Positions 26,013 through 33,561 of a stretch of 52,657 nt of DNA are shown here, in pieces (position 1 is the stretch's first letter; every line of letters begins with the position of its first letter). The DNA is from Candidatus Woesearchaeota archaeon (GTDB lineage Archaea; Nanobdellota; Nanobdellia; Woesearchaeales; UBA11576), in the NCBI GenBank assembly GCA_013203345.1, contig JABMQF010000032.1, positions 1-52,657 of the forward strand, given 5' to 3'. Below the pieces are notes generated by a model. That model worked only from the letters and a program-made list of their open reading frames with translations. It made no database searches and was not told the DNA's origin. The translations under genes were made by a program, and so were the position numbers.

Positions 26013-26223
26013 AAAAGTTTATTTTAGAAAAGGCGGGATATGCCACATGTTCTGTTTCAATGAACTGTACTTCACCACCGCATCTCATGCAGACATCTAT
26101 GGCTGATACCAGTTTGCATTTCTTGCATAATGCAGGCCTTCTTGTTCCTGGCCCAAAACCGCATCCTATGCTTAACCCAACTGTATACCCACATCCACAC
26201 TTAGCGTTCATTAGCATACCCAT
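26011..26223 (-). CDS. Small zinc-ribbon protein
   Basis: A 70-residue protein with seven Cys, including CGCGY, CKKC and CMRCGG, likely to bind one or two zinc ions. A TTATAAG box lies ~25-30 bases upstream of the ATG at 26223, so the first ATG is usable. The gene's 3' end meets the end of the DUF2779 remnant. No specific family recognised; similar short zinc-ribbon proteins are common in archaea and bacteria. Confidence 0.6.
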   Translation of the reverse strand: MGMLMNAKCGCGYTVGLSIGCGFGPGTRRPALCKKCKLVSAIDVCMRCGGEVQFIETEHVAYPAFSKINF

Positions 26224-26382
26224 GCATAACAGTTATGATTTACTTTCTTATAACCATTTCGTAGAACTTTTAAAACAATTTTGTACAATTTCTATTAGAT
26301 GTAAATATAATTATTACATTTTCACCACCCAAGAATACTAACAAACCATAACGTTTATTAACCTCCCCAACTTACCAAACCC

Positions 26383-27117
26383 ATGAAACTGACCATCTGT
26401 GCCAACATTTACGACGATTTAGAGTCATTAGTAAAACTAACCAAAAAGGCCCAAGGAGACTATATTCTAATAGCAGGCGACCTCTGCCTAAGACCTTACA
26501 CCAGACGTCAGTTAGAAACCCTTTGGAATGGGTTTATAGAAGCAAAAAGACAACACGTACAAAAAACATACACTGAAATGAAACAGGCATTAGGCAACAA
26601 ACCTTACTTTGTAATCCCAGGTAATTACGATTCAGATATAGATATTGAAGCTGTCTTTAAAGACAAAAACCTTCACAAAAAAAGTTCAACAATTGGAAGT
26701 TCAACAATCACAGGATACGGAGGAGCTTTAGAAAACCCACCACATATCAAATTGCTAGAAAAATTAGGAGATATTGAACAGTTCAAGGATTATGACATTC
26801 ACAAATTTCTAGAAGAAACAACCACAGATATACTGATAACCCATGAAGCTCCAGAAGATGATAACCATATTGGCTCTCAAGCAATAACGCAATATATAGA
26901 AACAAACCAGCCAAGATTAGTGATCTGCGGCAATACCCAAGAAGCTATTCCATCAAGCAAACAATACAAAAAAACTACAGTAGTCAACCCAGGCAATTTA
27001 GGTAAGTTTGAATTAATCAACCCACACGATCTAAAAACTATAACAAGCTTTGATCACGGAACCTATGCTGAGATTGACTTTGAAGATGAAATCAAAGTAG
27101 ACTTTTATTCTATCTAA
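26383..27117 (+). CDS. Calcineurin-like phosphoesterase homologue with lost active site
   Basis: A 244-residue paralogue of the phosphoesterase at 6668-7486, alignable end to end. The key metal-site motifs are altered. SDIHGD becomes ANIYDD, losing Asp and His. THNPPHG becomes THEAPED, and GHIHEAG becomes GNTQEAI, losing both His. GDL and GNYD remain. The reading frame is open with no frameshift, so it is an intact but probably catalytically dead protein, perhaps a regulatory or binding partner. DNA around GATTTAGAGTCATTAGT is nearly the same in both copies, so the divergence is focused on the active site. Confidence 0.8.
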   Translation: MKLTICANIYDDLESLVKLTKKAQGDYILIAGDLCLRPYTRRQLETLWNGFIEAKRQHVQKTYTEMKQALGNKPYFVIPGNYDSDIDIEAVFKDKNLHKKSSTIGSSTITGYGGALENPPHIKLLEKLGDIEQFKDYDIHKFLEETTTDILITHEAPEDDNHIGSQAITQYIETNQPRLVICGNTQEAIPSSKQYKKTTVVNPGNLGKFELINPHDLKTITSFDHGTYAEIDFEDEIKVDFYSI

Positions 27118-27179
27118 CTTAAGAAACACCAACCCACCCTATAGCAGGAATTATCCCTGCCGTTGTTTTTAACTGATTT

Positions 27180-27806
27180 TCAGAGTCTGAATCCATTTTT
27201 ATGAGCCTCAATTATCAATTGGTAATATATATCTTGGTTAAAAAACAGCAGATGCTTTCTATATATCTGTTTTCCAAGATTTTCTTCTTTTCTTAGAAGC
27301 ATTTTTTTGAACTCATTAAAAGTGATATAGTGTTCATCTACAGAAACTGCATGGTTTAACTTGATCTCATTAAAATATGGTTTGATTCGTTTGGCAGCAC
27401 TTTTTGCGTCTATTAAAAAACATAAGTCCAGATCAGACCCTTTTTTTTGTTTTCCTTGCGAAAAACTGCCAAAAACAATAAGACAATAATTCTTTAGATG
27501 TATGCTAGTGATTGTTTCCTGGATTAAATCCAACTGTGGGAAATCCAGACCCCTCTGCGCCTCCAGATATTGCAGAAAATGGATAGTATTAGGATTATTG
27601 ATGTTTAAGGAGTATATGTTCATATTACCTTTTCGACTTAGAATCAGTAACTTGTGTTTTGATAATATTTTTAACGTGTTAAAAACCCAGGGCTTAGACT
27701 TTTTTCCTGCCAATTTCATTATTTCTGCAATGCCGTATTCACTAAATAGGTTATCATTCCAGATTTCAAGCAGTTTTATTCTTTCATTAGGGATTAATCG
27801 GTCCAT
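27180..27806 (-). CDS. Nucleotidyltransferase (MNT-like) with N-terminal winged helix
   Basis: A 208-residue protein. The first ~75 residues form a winged-helix DNA-binding domain. The rest carries the minimal nucleotidyltransferase signature VFGSFSQGKQKKGSDLDL with GS and D-x-D metal ligands, and a C-terminal helical part. The ATG at 27806 is preferred over an in-frame ATG at 27824, because a box A-like TTATTTAAAT (about 27829-27840) lies ~25 bases upstream. MNT proteins often act as antitoxins with HEPN partners; no separate HEPN gene is adjacent, though the C-terminal helices could contain one. Confidence 0.75.
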   Translation of the reverse strand: MDRLIPNERIKLLEIWNDNLFSEYGIAEIMKLAGKKSKPWVFNTLKILSKHKLLILSRKGNMNIYSLNINNPNTIHFLQYLEAQRGLDFPQLDLIQETITSIHLKNYCLIVFGSFSQGKQKKGSDLDLCFLIDAKSAAKRIKPYFNEIKLNHAVSVDEHYITFNEFKKMLLRKEENLGKQIYRKHLLFFNQDIYYQLIIEAHKNGFRL

Positions 27807-27870
27807 AACACCCATAAAAAGCATTACTTATTTAAATAACTATCGTTATTTTTTAAAGTATAGGTAGCAA

Positions 27871-27971
27871 TAACTAAAAGTTTGACAATAATCTATACGC
27901 AAGCCCTATCCCCTACCTAAAGGTAGGGGTATTACGGGCTTGCAAATTGATTGTCAAACTTTTAGGGATTA
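27871..27971. repeat. Imperfect ~100-bp palindrome, MITE-like
   Basis: Outer arms TAACTAAAAGTTTGACAAT (27871-27889) and ATTGTCAAACTTTTAGGGATTA (27950-27971) are inverted copies. Inside, GCAAGCCC/GGGCTTGC and CCCCTACC-TAAA-GGTAGGGG complete a long hairpin. There is no ORF. It may be a miniature inverted-repeat element or a structured RNA. Confidence 0.6.
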
Positions 27972-28015
27972 CAAATTGCACCCTAAAGGGAGGGGTATTG
28001 AACCCGTGCAATTTG
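27972..28015. repeat. Second, related hairpin next to the MITE-like palindrome
   Basis: CAAATTGCAC...GTGCAATTTG encloses CCCTAAAGGGAGGGGTATT, which is close to the CCTAAAGGTAGGGGTATT of the preceding element. It looks like a degraded tandem copy of its core. Confidence 0.5.
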
Positions 28016-28106
28016 AAATAAGAGCATGCTCGATAACTTATCAAAACAATTAAAAAATAAAACTCCACGCCAAAACAATTAAGAACACCAAACCCCTAAC
28101 AACAAT

Positions 28107-28355
28107 ATGCAATCATTACAGACAATAGTCAACAATGAACTTCTCAACCACTGGTGTCAACACTTACCAGAATGCAAAACATTCATCAACAATTTCTTCA
28201 GTTCCTGCAAAGATTACACCCAACAGACCAATTTCATCAATTACATGTATGACCTGGAGCTCGAGTCAGAAGTAAATCCAGGACGGAAAAAATATGAAAG
28301 CTATTTGATCCAGGCATTCATAGATATAACAGGGTCTTGTCAAGATAGAGTTTAA
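28107..28355 (+). CDS. Hypothetical protein, 82 residues
   Basis: A short helical, aromatic-rich protein (MQSLQTIVNNELLNHWCQHL...) without membrane segments or known motifs. No strong ribosome site is visible. A further gene starts about 100 bases downstream behind its own AT-rich promoter. Plausible gene, function unknown. Confidence 0.45.
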   Translation: MQSLQTIVNNELLNHWCQHLPECKTFINNFFSSCKDYTQQTNFINYMYDLELESEVNPGRKKYESYLIQAFIDITGSCQDRV

Positions 28356-28459
28356 GTAATTTCACCGCCAGCTCAAACCCCATTCTACACAACTTAAAAT
28401 AGGAACATTTAAATATACACCATATATATCATATATAAAATATACATAATATACGCAAA

Positions 28460-29077
28460 ATGGATAATCAAACAATCAAGGTCAAATCAAATGAGGAAAT
28501 ATCCTCTGTAAGACTCACCAAGAAGACCAAAAAGATGCTGGAATCTATGGCTCAGGGTAAAGAGACCCATGAACAGATAATACTTCGGTTGATACGGACA
28601 GTTACAGATCTATCCAAAGAAGAAGGCACCAGGATCATCGAAAAAGGTAAATTAAAAGGCACAAAGTACCAAAGAACACATAAAACAATACATGTTGAGA
28701 CTGACAAGAACAAGTATTCTGTTGTCTGTACTTACAACGACCTCGCGATCATCTCAATGTTAAAGAAGTCAACATACCTAAAAAATTACAAACCAGACCA
28801 TCTCGAGTGGGAACTTGATCTCGAAATAAATAATATTAAAATAGGCAGCAAAAACTGGTCTGATCCGGAAAAAATAATACAGTCAGACAAGAGCGAGTAC
28901 CGGCTTATCTACCTTATCTGTATCAAGGATGTGCTTGAACAGACATTTGACATCCAGATCTATGAAGTGATGACAAAGCCAGACTATTTCACCCCAGACA
29001 GATGGGAAAAAGCATATCAACGCAATGGTCTTTCCATGGATTCATTCTATTCCGACGTGCAGAAAAGGTTGAGATGA
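28460..29077 (+). CDS. RHH-type DNA-binding protein with unknown C-terminal domain
   Basis: A 205-residue protein. Residues ~14-50 (SSVRLTKKTKKMLESMAQGKETHEQIIL) match a ribbon-helix-helix DNA-binding fold. The remaining ~140 residues form an unrecognised alpha/beta domain. Upstream, box A-like TTTAAATATA (about 28408-28417) is followed by repeated ATATAC/ATATAT runs that could serve as operators. It overlaps the next gene by four bases (ATGA at 29074), forming a two-gene operon convergent with the protein kinase. Confidence 0.65.
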   Translation: MDNQTIKVKSNEEISSVRLTKKTKKMLESMAQGKETHEQIILRLIRTVTDLSKEEGTRIIEKGKLKGTKYQRTHKTIHVETDKNKYSVVCTYNDLAIISMLKKSTYLKNYKPDHLEWELDLEINNIKIGSKNWSDPEKIIQSDKSEYRLIYLICIKDVLEQTFDIQIYEVMTKPDYFTPDRWEKAYQRNGLSMDSFYSDVQKRLR

Positions 29078-29688
29078 TGCCACAAAAAAGCTTTATCTGT
29101 GTTTTGCCCGAATACTCAAACCAGGAACATCTTGAGGATATTCGCAGTGAACAAGAACATGAATCAAGAATCAGATATACTCAAGGCGCGTTCACAATAG
29201 AGATTAGTGAAACAAATTCTTTTGTAGAGGATAAATACTCTTTGAATCTTACGACTGCAAGATATGTTGTTGTTGGGTCTGAAGGTAGCACAAAGAACAG
29301 GGAAGCTATGATTCACCACCACCCACACGGACACCGTGACAGGCATCTGCAGTTCAAACTTCAGGCAGCCCATGAAGTAATACGGATAAATCTTGATTTC
29401 CTGGATCATGAGGATTACATAAGATGTATCAAAGGTTTTCTTTCAGTATCTCAAAAAGTGATAGCCCATGAACAGGACGAGAACAGTATTTCAGTAGACC
29501 TGCAAAAGCACTTTTTCAACCAGCATATTGATGGACTCGAAAGCGAAAGACAGTTCCTATTGGGTAAAATCAGACAGGCTCATCAGTCCAGCAGAATACT
29601 AGACAACAACAATGACCCTGTAACACCAGGTAGACTGGTCTCGTTGAGATCAGAGTCCCATCTTCTGCCATTCCTGGACTGGCTCTAA
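29074..29688 (+). CDS. Hypothetical protein with His-rich segment
   Basis: A 204-residue protein starting MMPQKSFICVLPEYSNQEHL. It contains HHHPHGHRDRH near residue 76, a possible metal-binding patch, and a helical C-terminal half. The ATG at 29074 overlaps the upstream stop codon by four bases and is preferred over an in-frame ATG at 29002. Co-transcribed with the RHH protein; the 3' end touches the kinase gene on the other strand. Family not recognised. Confidence 0.6.
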   Translation: MMPQKSFICVLPEYSNQEHLEDIRSEQEHESRIRYTQGAFTIEISETNSFVEDKYSLNLTTARYVVVGSEGSTKNREAMIHHHPHGHRDRHLQFKLQAAHEVIRINLDFLDHEDYIRCIKGFLSVSQKVIAHEQDENSISVDLQKHFFNQHIDGLESERQFLLGKIRQAHQSSRILDNNNDPVTPGRLVSLRSESHLLPFLDWL

Positions 29689-30713
29689 ACATCCACCATC
29701 CCTTCAATCACAATCTCGCACTCAATCATACGCCCTTCCAATATGGTAGGATCATAATCAGAATTAAAAAACAGTTTACGACGCCAATAATCTTCTATTT
29801 TTTCACGATCAAACAATACTGCCTTACTATCATTCAACCGTTGCGCAAACCGCAAAAAATCCTTAACACTCAACCTATCAATAACATCCGGCTGCGTCGC
29901 CCTATCAAGCATCTCTGAATAAAGTGGACTTTTATACAATTCCATCACGCACCCAAGCGACTCCTCAAGTGACAAAAACATCCCACGATACCGTGCACCA
30001 CACATCGCCTGAAGAGTACGTCCAGCTGAAAAAATATCGGTTTTTGAATTCACTTCACCTGTTAACAATTCAGGCGCAGCATAGCTATACGTCAACGGAA
30101 AAGGATTCGCACTCCCAAGATGACAATATGCCCCAAAATCTATCAGCTTAAAATCTCCATTAGAATCAACACACAAATTGTCTGGTTTGATATCTTTATG
30201 CACTATCTCTTCAGATGAAAGATAGTCAAGACATTCTGCCAACTGCAATACCATCCGCTTGTAAGTATTATTGTCCAGTTCTGTGAACCGCATAGGAGAT
30301 AAAAGTTCCATCACATAGAAGTCATTAGCGATACCGCCGACAATAGGTATTGAATTATGATTTAATTCTGACATTATTGAATGCTCTTTGCAGAACCTTG
30401 TATAAACAAGCTTTTTTAAATCCTGTTCATTGCACGCTACGCGTTCAAGTAGTGATTCTGTTGCATCACCCTCAAAGTCAAGATAGTCCTTTTTCAGCGC
30501 CTTTATAGCGACCTCCTCATTGCCACAGCTTGCTTTATACACCTCTGAAAATCCACCTTCCCCAATCAATGATTCTATCTTATATGATAGACCATCCAAT
30601 TCAAGCACATCCCCTAAAGAATATGCTGTGCCTGTAGCAACTCCTACCCCTGATGTAGAAACAAAGTCCTGCTGGTCGCTGATTAAATCTCTAGCATTTA
30701 GTATATATCGCAT
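29685..30713 (-). CDS. Eukaryotic-like Ser/Thr protein kinase
   Basis: A 342-residue soluble kinase with all core motifs: G-loop IGEGGFSEVYKA, VAIKALKK with the ATP-binding Lys, catalytic VHKDIKPDN (HRD-type Asp and Asn) and DFGAY. An APE-like APELL segment follows. About 40 residues precede the kinase domain and ~60 follow it. No membrane helix or sensor domain is visible. The ATG at 30713 is chosen because a box A-like region (AATTTATTTAAG, complement of ~30750-30762) lies upstream; an in-frame ATG at 30785 is before it. The substrate is unknown. A PPP-type phosphatase is encoded 13-18 kb away (43261-47868). Confidence 0.88.
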   Translation of the reverse strand: MRYILNARDLISDQQDFVSTSGVGVATGTAYSLGDVLELDGLSYKIESLIGEGGFSEVYKASCGNEEVAIKALKKDYLDFEGDATESLLERVACNEQDLKKLVYTRFCKEHSIMSELNHNSIPIVGGIANDFYVMELLSPMRFTELDNNTYKRMVLQLAECLDYLSSEEIVHKDIKPDNLCVDSNGDFKLIDFGAYCHLGSANPFPLTYSYAAPELLTGEVNSKTDIFSAGRTLQAMCGARYRGMFLSLEESLGCVMELYKSPLYSEMLDRATQPDVIDRLSVKDFLRFAQRLNDSKAVLFDREKIEDYWRRKLFFNSDYDPTILEGRMIECEIVIEGMVDV

Positions 30714-30834
30714 CCCAGCACCTCTCAACCCCAGTATTATTAGGCAGTCAGAACTTAAATAAATTGTTTTGAATATTTTTATCAAAACGCAGAATAAGTA
30801 TTACTATATGTAACTTAAAAAAAACTCATCAAAA

Positions 30835-30972
30835 TTATTCCCAACCGCTATCCTGTTTTTTATTATTTCTGTCCACACCAGCCATGTGCTGTTCATAAGC
30901 CCAGCAAGGATGCATAGGACATCCACTTTCAGGACAATCTCTGAGATTCTTAGGGCAATTATCAACTCTCAT
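30835..30972 (-). CDS. 45-residue Cys-rich small protein
   Basis: A short ORF starting MRVDNCPKNLRDCPESGCPM, with four Cys in CPxNxxxCPxxxCPxxPCW-like spacing that could bind zinc or iron-sulphur. An ATG six codons upstream (30990) is also in frame. A CTTATTATAC box A-like sequence lies about 25-35 bases upstream. No family is recognised, but the Cys pattern and promoter make a real gene likely. Confidence 0.45.
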   Translation of the reverse strand: MRVDNCPKNLRDCPESGCPMHPCWAYEQHMAGVDRNNKKQDSGWE

Positions 30973-31131
30973 AAATGAAATATAAGACATAGAAGTATAA
31001 TAAGGTGCCGCTGACAGTACAAGTCAACACACAATCAAAGCTTCACAAGTTCTATTAACAAAGAAGATTGTAACTAAACTCCAAGTTTCCCGAAGGAATT
31101 TTCCAACTATCAATTCTTTATAGAGAACATA

Positions 31132-31239
31132 TTATTTTGCTGCTTCAATCTTAAGCTTAAACCACTTTTTAGTCTCTTCCAATGTAGAATATCCTGCTTC
31201 ATCCAGAAATTCTGCTACTTTTTCCTGCATCATCACCAT
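31132..31239 (-). CDS. 35-residue helical peptide
   Basis: A short ORF MVMMQEKVAEFLDEAGYSTL..., an amphipathic helical peptide ending KIEAAK. TTTTTTATAATG (complement of about 31266-31277), ~27 bases upstream, fits a leaderless start. Too short to classify; could be chance. Confidence 0.3.
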   Translation of the reverse strand: MVMMQEKVAEFLDEAGYSTLEETKKWFKLKIEAAK

Positions 31240-31280
31240 TTATACATCCTTCCAATCACATAACACATTATAAAAAAAGG

Positions 31281-31401
31281 TGCCGCCGATGGGATTTGAG
31301 CCCATGACCTCTACGTATCTCAGAGCTACAATTAATCACTGGCTTTCGCCTCATCGCTCATTCATATGAGCGTAGCGCTCTAACCGCTGAGCTACGGCGG
31401 C
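31281..31401 (-). tRNA. tRNA-Met (CAT), elongator-like, with a 48-base intron
   Basis: Minus strand: acceptor GCCGCCG pairs with CGGCGGC, the D arm is GCTC/GAGC, the anticodon stem CTACG pairs with CGTAG, and the T arm is ATGGG-CTCAAAT-CCCAT with discriminator A. The anticodon loop CTCATA is interrupted after position 37 by an intron at 31364-31317. CTCA of the loop pairs with TGAG at the intron's end and leaves a three-base ATA bulge, as expected for splicing endonuclease recognition. CAT could also belong to tRNA-Ile2, but sequence and A73 look like elongator Met. Only CC of CCA is encoded. Confidence 0.88.
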
Positions 31402-31425
31402 ACTTAGGTTTTCTGAGAAAAGGAT

Positions 31426-31435
31426 TATTTATAAG
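31426..31435 (-). promoter_or_regulatory. Box A promoter of tRNA-Met
   Basis: CTTATAAATA on the minus strand, 25 bases before the tRNA 5' end at 31401. Confidence 0.6.
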
Positions 31436-31457
31436 GTTTTTGGGGGGTTCAAGCAGT

Positions 31458-31841
31458 CTAACTCTCAAATTCGAGTTTCTTGACAGTCAAACCAGGAACA
31501 TTTGCAAAGTGCTTGTCAAGCGTGACTAGGATAAGGTTGTTATAAATGCATGTACCTGCAATATGAGTGTCATGATAGCTTATTGTTTTCCCTTTTACAG
31601 ACATCCTGGACTTCAGATCCGCTGACACATCCGCGCAGGGAGTGTCATATGCAATGACAGGGAGACTTCTGAGCATCCTTTGCATCTCTTCAAACCTTTT
31701 CCCTTTTCTAGTCGCGAGAAGCTCGTATCTCGTAAGAGATGATATTGCCACAGACTCTTCACCTATCTCAAGCAGGGCGGCAGCACCTGTCTTCGTCGCC
31801 GAGAGTATCTCAAACATCACTGAAGTGTCAAGCAAATACAT
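31458..31841 (-). CDS. vapC: VapC-type PIN-domain toxin
   Basis: A 127-residue PIN RNase starting MYLLDTSVMFEIL (first Asp), with LTRYELLA (Glu), ISYHDTHIAG (Asp) and LVTLDKHF (Asp) completing the active site. The ATG at 31841 is preferred to an in-frame upstream start 12 codons earlier, because the family begins at the first strand. It overlaps vapB by 14 bases. VapC toxins cleave tRNA or rRNA when not held by the antitoxin. Confidence 0.85.
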   Translation of the reverse strand: MYLLDTSVMFEILSATKTGAAALLEIGEESVAISSLTRYELLATRKGKRFEEMQRMLRSLPVIAYDTPCADVSADLKSRMSVKGKTISYHDTHIAGTCIYNNLILVTLDKHFANVPGLTVKKLEFES

Positions 31842-32073
31842 TATAGCGTTCCTCCATCTCCTTGTCCATCTTCTCACGTTGTTCCTTCAACCTCAATCTC
31901 ATCTTCTTCAATTCACTGCCAGAATCATTAAGTCTGCCAAAAAGTTCCTTCGCAGTAACCTTCCTATCGCCACCCACCCTCATGATTAGGTCAGAGAAGC
32001 TCTCATCAGGGCGCTTCATAGAACTAAGGATATCATACGCGTCTTGCTTGATTGTAATTGTCTTGACTACCAT
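31828..32073 (-). CDS. vapB: VapB-type antitoxin (DUF217 family)
   Basis: An 81-residue antitoxin: MVVKTITIKQDAYDILSSMK with the PDESFSDLIMR motif of the archaeal UPF0330/DUF217 VapB family, then a charged helical tail that would wrap the toxin. The ATG at 32073 is chosen because the box A at 32095-32107 would start transcription near it; an ATG at 32085 lies inside the palindromic operator. Confidence 0.85.
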   Translation of the reverse strand: MVVKTITIKQDAYDILSSMKRPDESFSDLIMRVGGDRKVTAKELFGRLNDSGSELKKMRLRLKEQREKMDKEMEERYNVFA

Positions 32074-32075
32074 AT

Positions 32076-32095
32076 GTTTAAACATATGTTTAAAC
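32076..32095. promoter_or_regulatory. Perfect palindromic operator of vapBC
   Basis: GTTTAAACATATGTTTAAAC is a perfect 20-bp palindrome between box A and the vapB start, so the VapB or VapBC complex bound there would block transcription initiation. Confidence 0.65.
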
Positions 32096-32107
32096 TTATA
32101 TTTAAAG
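32095..32107 (-). promoter_or_regulatory. Box A promoter of vapBC
   Basis: CTTTAAATATAAG on the minus strand, abutting the palindrome and overlapping the 3' end of the HIT gene. It lies about 25 bases before the ATG at 32073. Confidence 0.55.
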
Positions 32108-32524
32108 CTTTCTCTGCTCCAGAGCTTCTGTTATCTTAAGCCTCCACTCCTCTATCTCTCCTTCATCATACTTAGTCGAAGGCCAGAATCGAAACCCGTC
32201 ATCCTCAACGCGAGGTATGATATGAAAATGAAGATGCGACACTATCTGCCCTGCAGTTCGAAAATTGTTCTGCACGATATTGAACCCGCCGCAGCCCGTG
32301 CCTTGCTTCACAGCACCAGCCACTTTCTGAACACCCAACACAACGCGACAAAGAATTTCCTCAGGCACATCAAGGATAGTCTCATAATGCTCCTTAGGGA
32401 TCACCAGCGTGTGCCCTTTATTGTTCGGCGGTATGCTCAAAAATGCTATCACATCTGAATCTTCATAAACCTTTGCGCAGGGCGCTTCGCCCCGAACTAT
32501 TTTACAGAATATACAATCATCCAT
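32102..32524 (-). CDS. HIT family hydrolase
   Basis: A 140-residue histidine-triad protein of standard size. It starts MDDCIFCKIVRGEAPCAKVY and carries the HLHFHIIPR triad near 97-105. HIT proteins hydrolyse nucleotide conjugates such as AMP-lysine or Ap4A. CxxC at 4-7 may bind zinc, as in many relatives. It is the last gene of an operon running 34031 to 32102, starting two bases after the nucleotidyltransferase fragment. Confidence 0.9.
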   Translation of the reverse strand: MDDCIFCKIVRGEAPCAKVYEDSDVIAFLSIPPNNKGHTLVIPKEHYETILDVPEEILCRVVLGVQKVAGAVKQGTGCGGFNIVQNNFRTAGQIVSHLHFHIIPRVEDDGFRFWPSTKYDEGEIEEWRLKITEALEQRKL

Positions 32525-32526
32525 TT

Positions 32527-32784
32527 TTATTCACCTTCAATTATCTTTTTTGCTTGAAGATAGCTTGGTAAATCTCCAATATCGTGCGGGTCTTCCCGTA
32601 ATATGTGCACGTGAACCGAACTTCTCTGGAAAAGATATGTTATAAAATTTCCCATACCATCGCTTGGCCGACCTTCAGAAAAATATTCCTCCAGAAATGC
32701 GATATCATCCTTCTTAAGCACATAAAACGGCAACCCGACCATCCGGCTTGTAGACTCGCTAGGTTGATATAGCAGACATGACAC
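32527..32784 (-). pseudogene. C-terminal fragment of a sugar-phosphate nucleotidyltransferase
   Basis: An open frame of 85 codons from a GTG at 32784. MVGLPFYVLKKDDI...GMGNFITYLF...DIGDLPSYLQA matches the last ~70 residues of glucose-1-phosphate nucleotidylyltransferase-like proteins. The catalytic N-terminal GGxGTR region is absent: the frame begins three bases after the hydrolase stop. It looks like the remnant left by a deletion that joined the hydrolase gene to the end of the transferase. It could also be kept as a small protein, since the frame is open and the operon spacing is tight. Confidence 0.65.
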
Positions 32785-32787
32785 ATC

Positions 32788-33561
32788 TCACCTAACCCAT
32801 CTCTTAAACCACTCTGCAATAAGCTCAACAAGCACCTCTCTCTTATCTCCTCGAAACCAATGATCAGCCTCGTCTACTTCTTCAATAGCTTTAGGATCAT
32901 TAGCAGCTCCAAAAAGCGTCCTGCTCTCATCTATCCGTACGCGCAGATCATCATTTCCGTGCACGAACAGCACAGGTACAAAGACTCTTTTCAGTTCATC
33001 CAGCACATTCTGCATTCTTGCACTGACAACATATCCTTTTCTTATCCGAAAATCAGAATTCTCATAAAGTCCTGTCCTCATCAGCTCTTCAATCTCATAC
33101 TTCTGGAATCTACTCTCTATGTGACGGTCAAAGTGGCTGCGCGCCCCTTGTACAACTAGCGCTTTCACTCTCGCGTCTTTGGCCGCAGCAAGCAATGCTA
33201 TATTACCACCAATATCTGTTCCAACAACAGATATCCTGTCCTTGTCTGCGTCCTTAAGCTCAGAAATAAAGTCAAGCGCAGAGATAACATCATCCACCTG
33301 CTGGTGTATTGTCAGTTCCTCGAAAGCACCAGTACTATCTCCATGACCGTGAAAATCAAAACGTAATGTCAGAAAACCATGATGCACAAGCATATTTGCA
33401 ATATCTGCAGTCAAGTCATGATGTTTATGCTCTGCAAAACCATGAAGCACAACCACCACAGGATACTTGATTGGCTCAACAGGTTCTGAATATCGTATGA
33501 TTCCAGAAAGAGTGTGTCCTTTTGAATTCCTAAACTCAACTTCTTTAGTAGTCACTAGCAC
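32788..33561 (-). CDS. Alpha/beta hydrolase with Asp at the nucleophile position
   Basis: A 257-residue serine-aminopeptidase-like alpha/beta hydrolase. VVLHGFAEH (oxyanion loop) at 38-45 and GHGDSTG at 72-78 are typical of S33 lipase/esterase relatives. The nucleophile elbow reads VVGTDIGG, with Asp116 where Ser is usual. Asp near 205 (HGNDD) and His234 complete a triad. Asp nucleophiles occur in epoxide hydrolases and haloalkane dehalogenases; loss of activity is the other possibility. It overlaps the upstream lipoprotein gene by seven bases. Confidence 0.8.
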   Translation of the reverse strand: MLVTTKEVEFRNSKGHTLSGIIRYSEPVEPIKYPVVVVLHGFAEHKHHDLTADIANMLVHHGFLTLRFDFHGHGDSTGAFEELTIHQQVDDVISALDFISELKDADKDRISVVGTDIGGNIALLAAAKDARVKALVVQGARSHFDRHIESRFQKYEIEELMRTGLYENSDFRIRKGYVVSARMQNVLDELKRVFVPVLFVHGNDDLRVRIDESRTLFGAANDPKAIEEVDEADHWFRGDKREVLVELIAEWFKRWVR

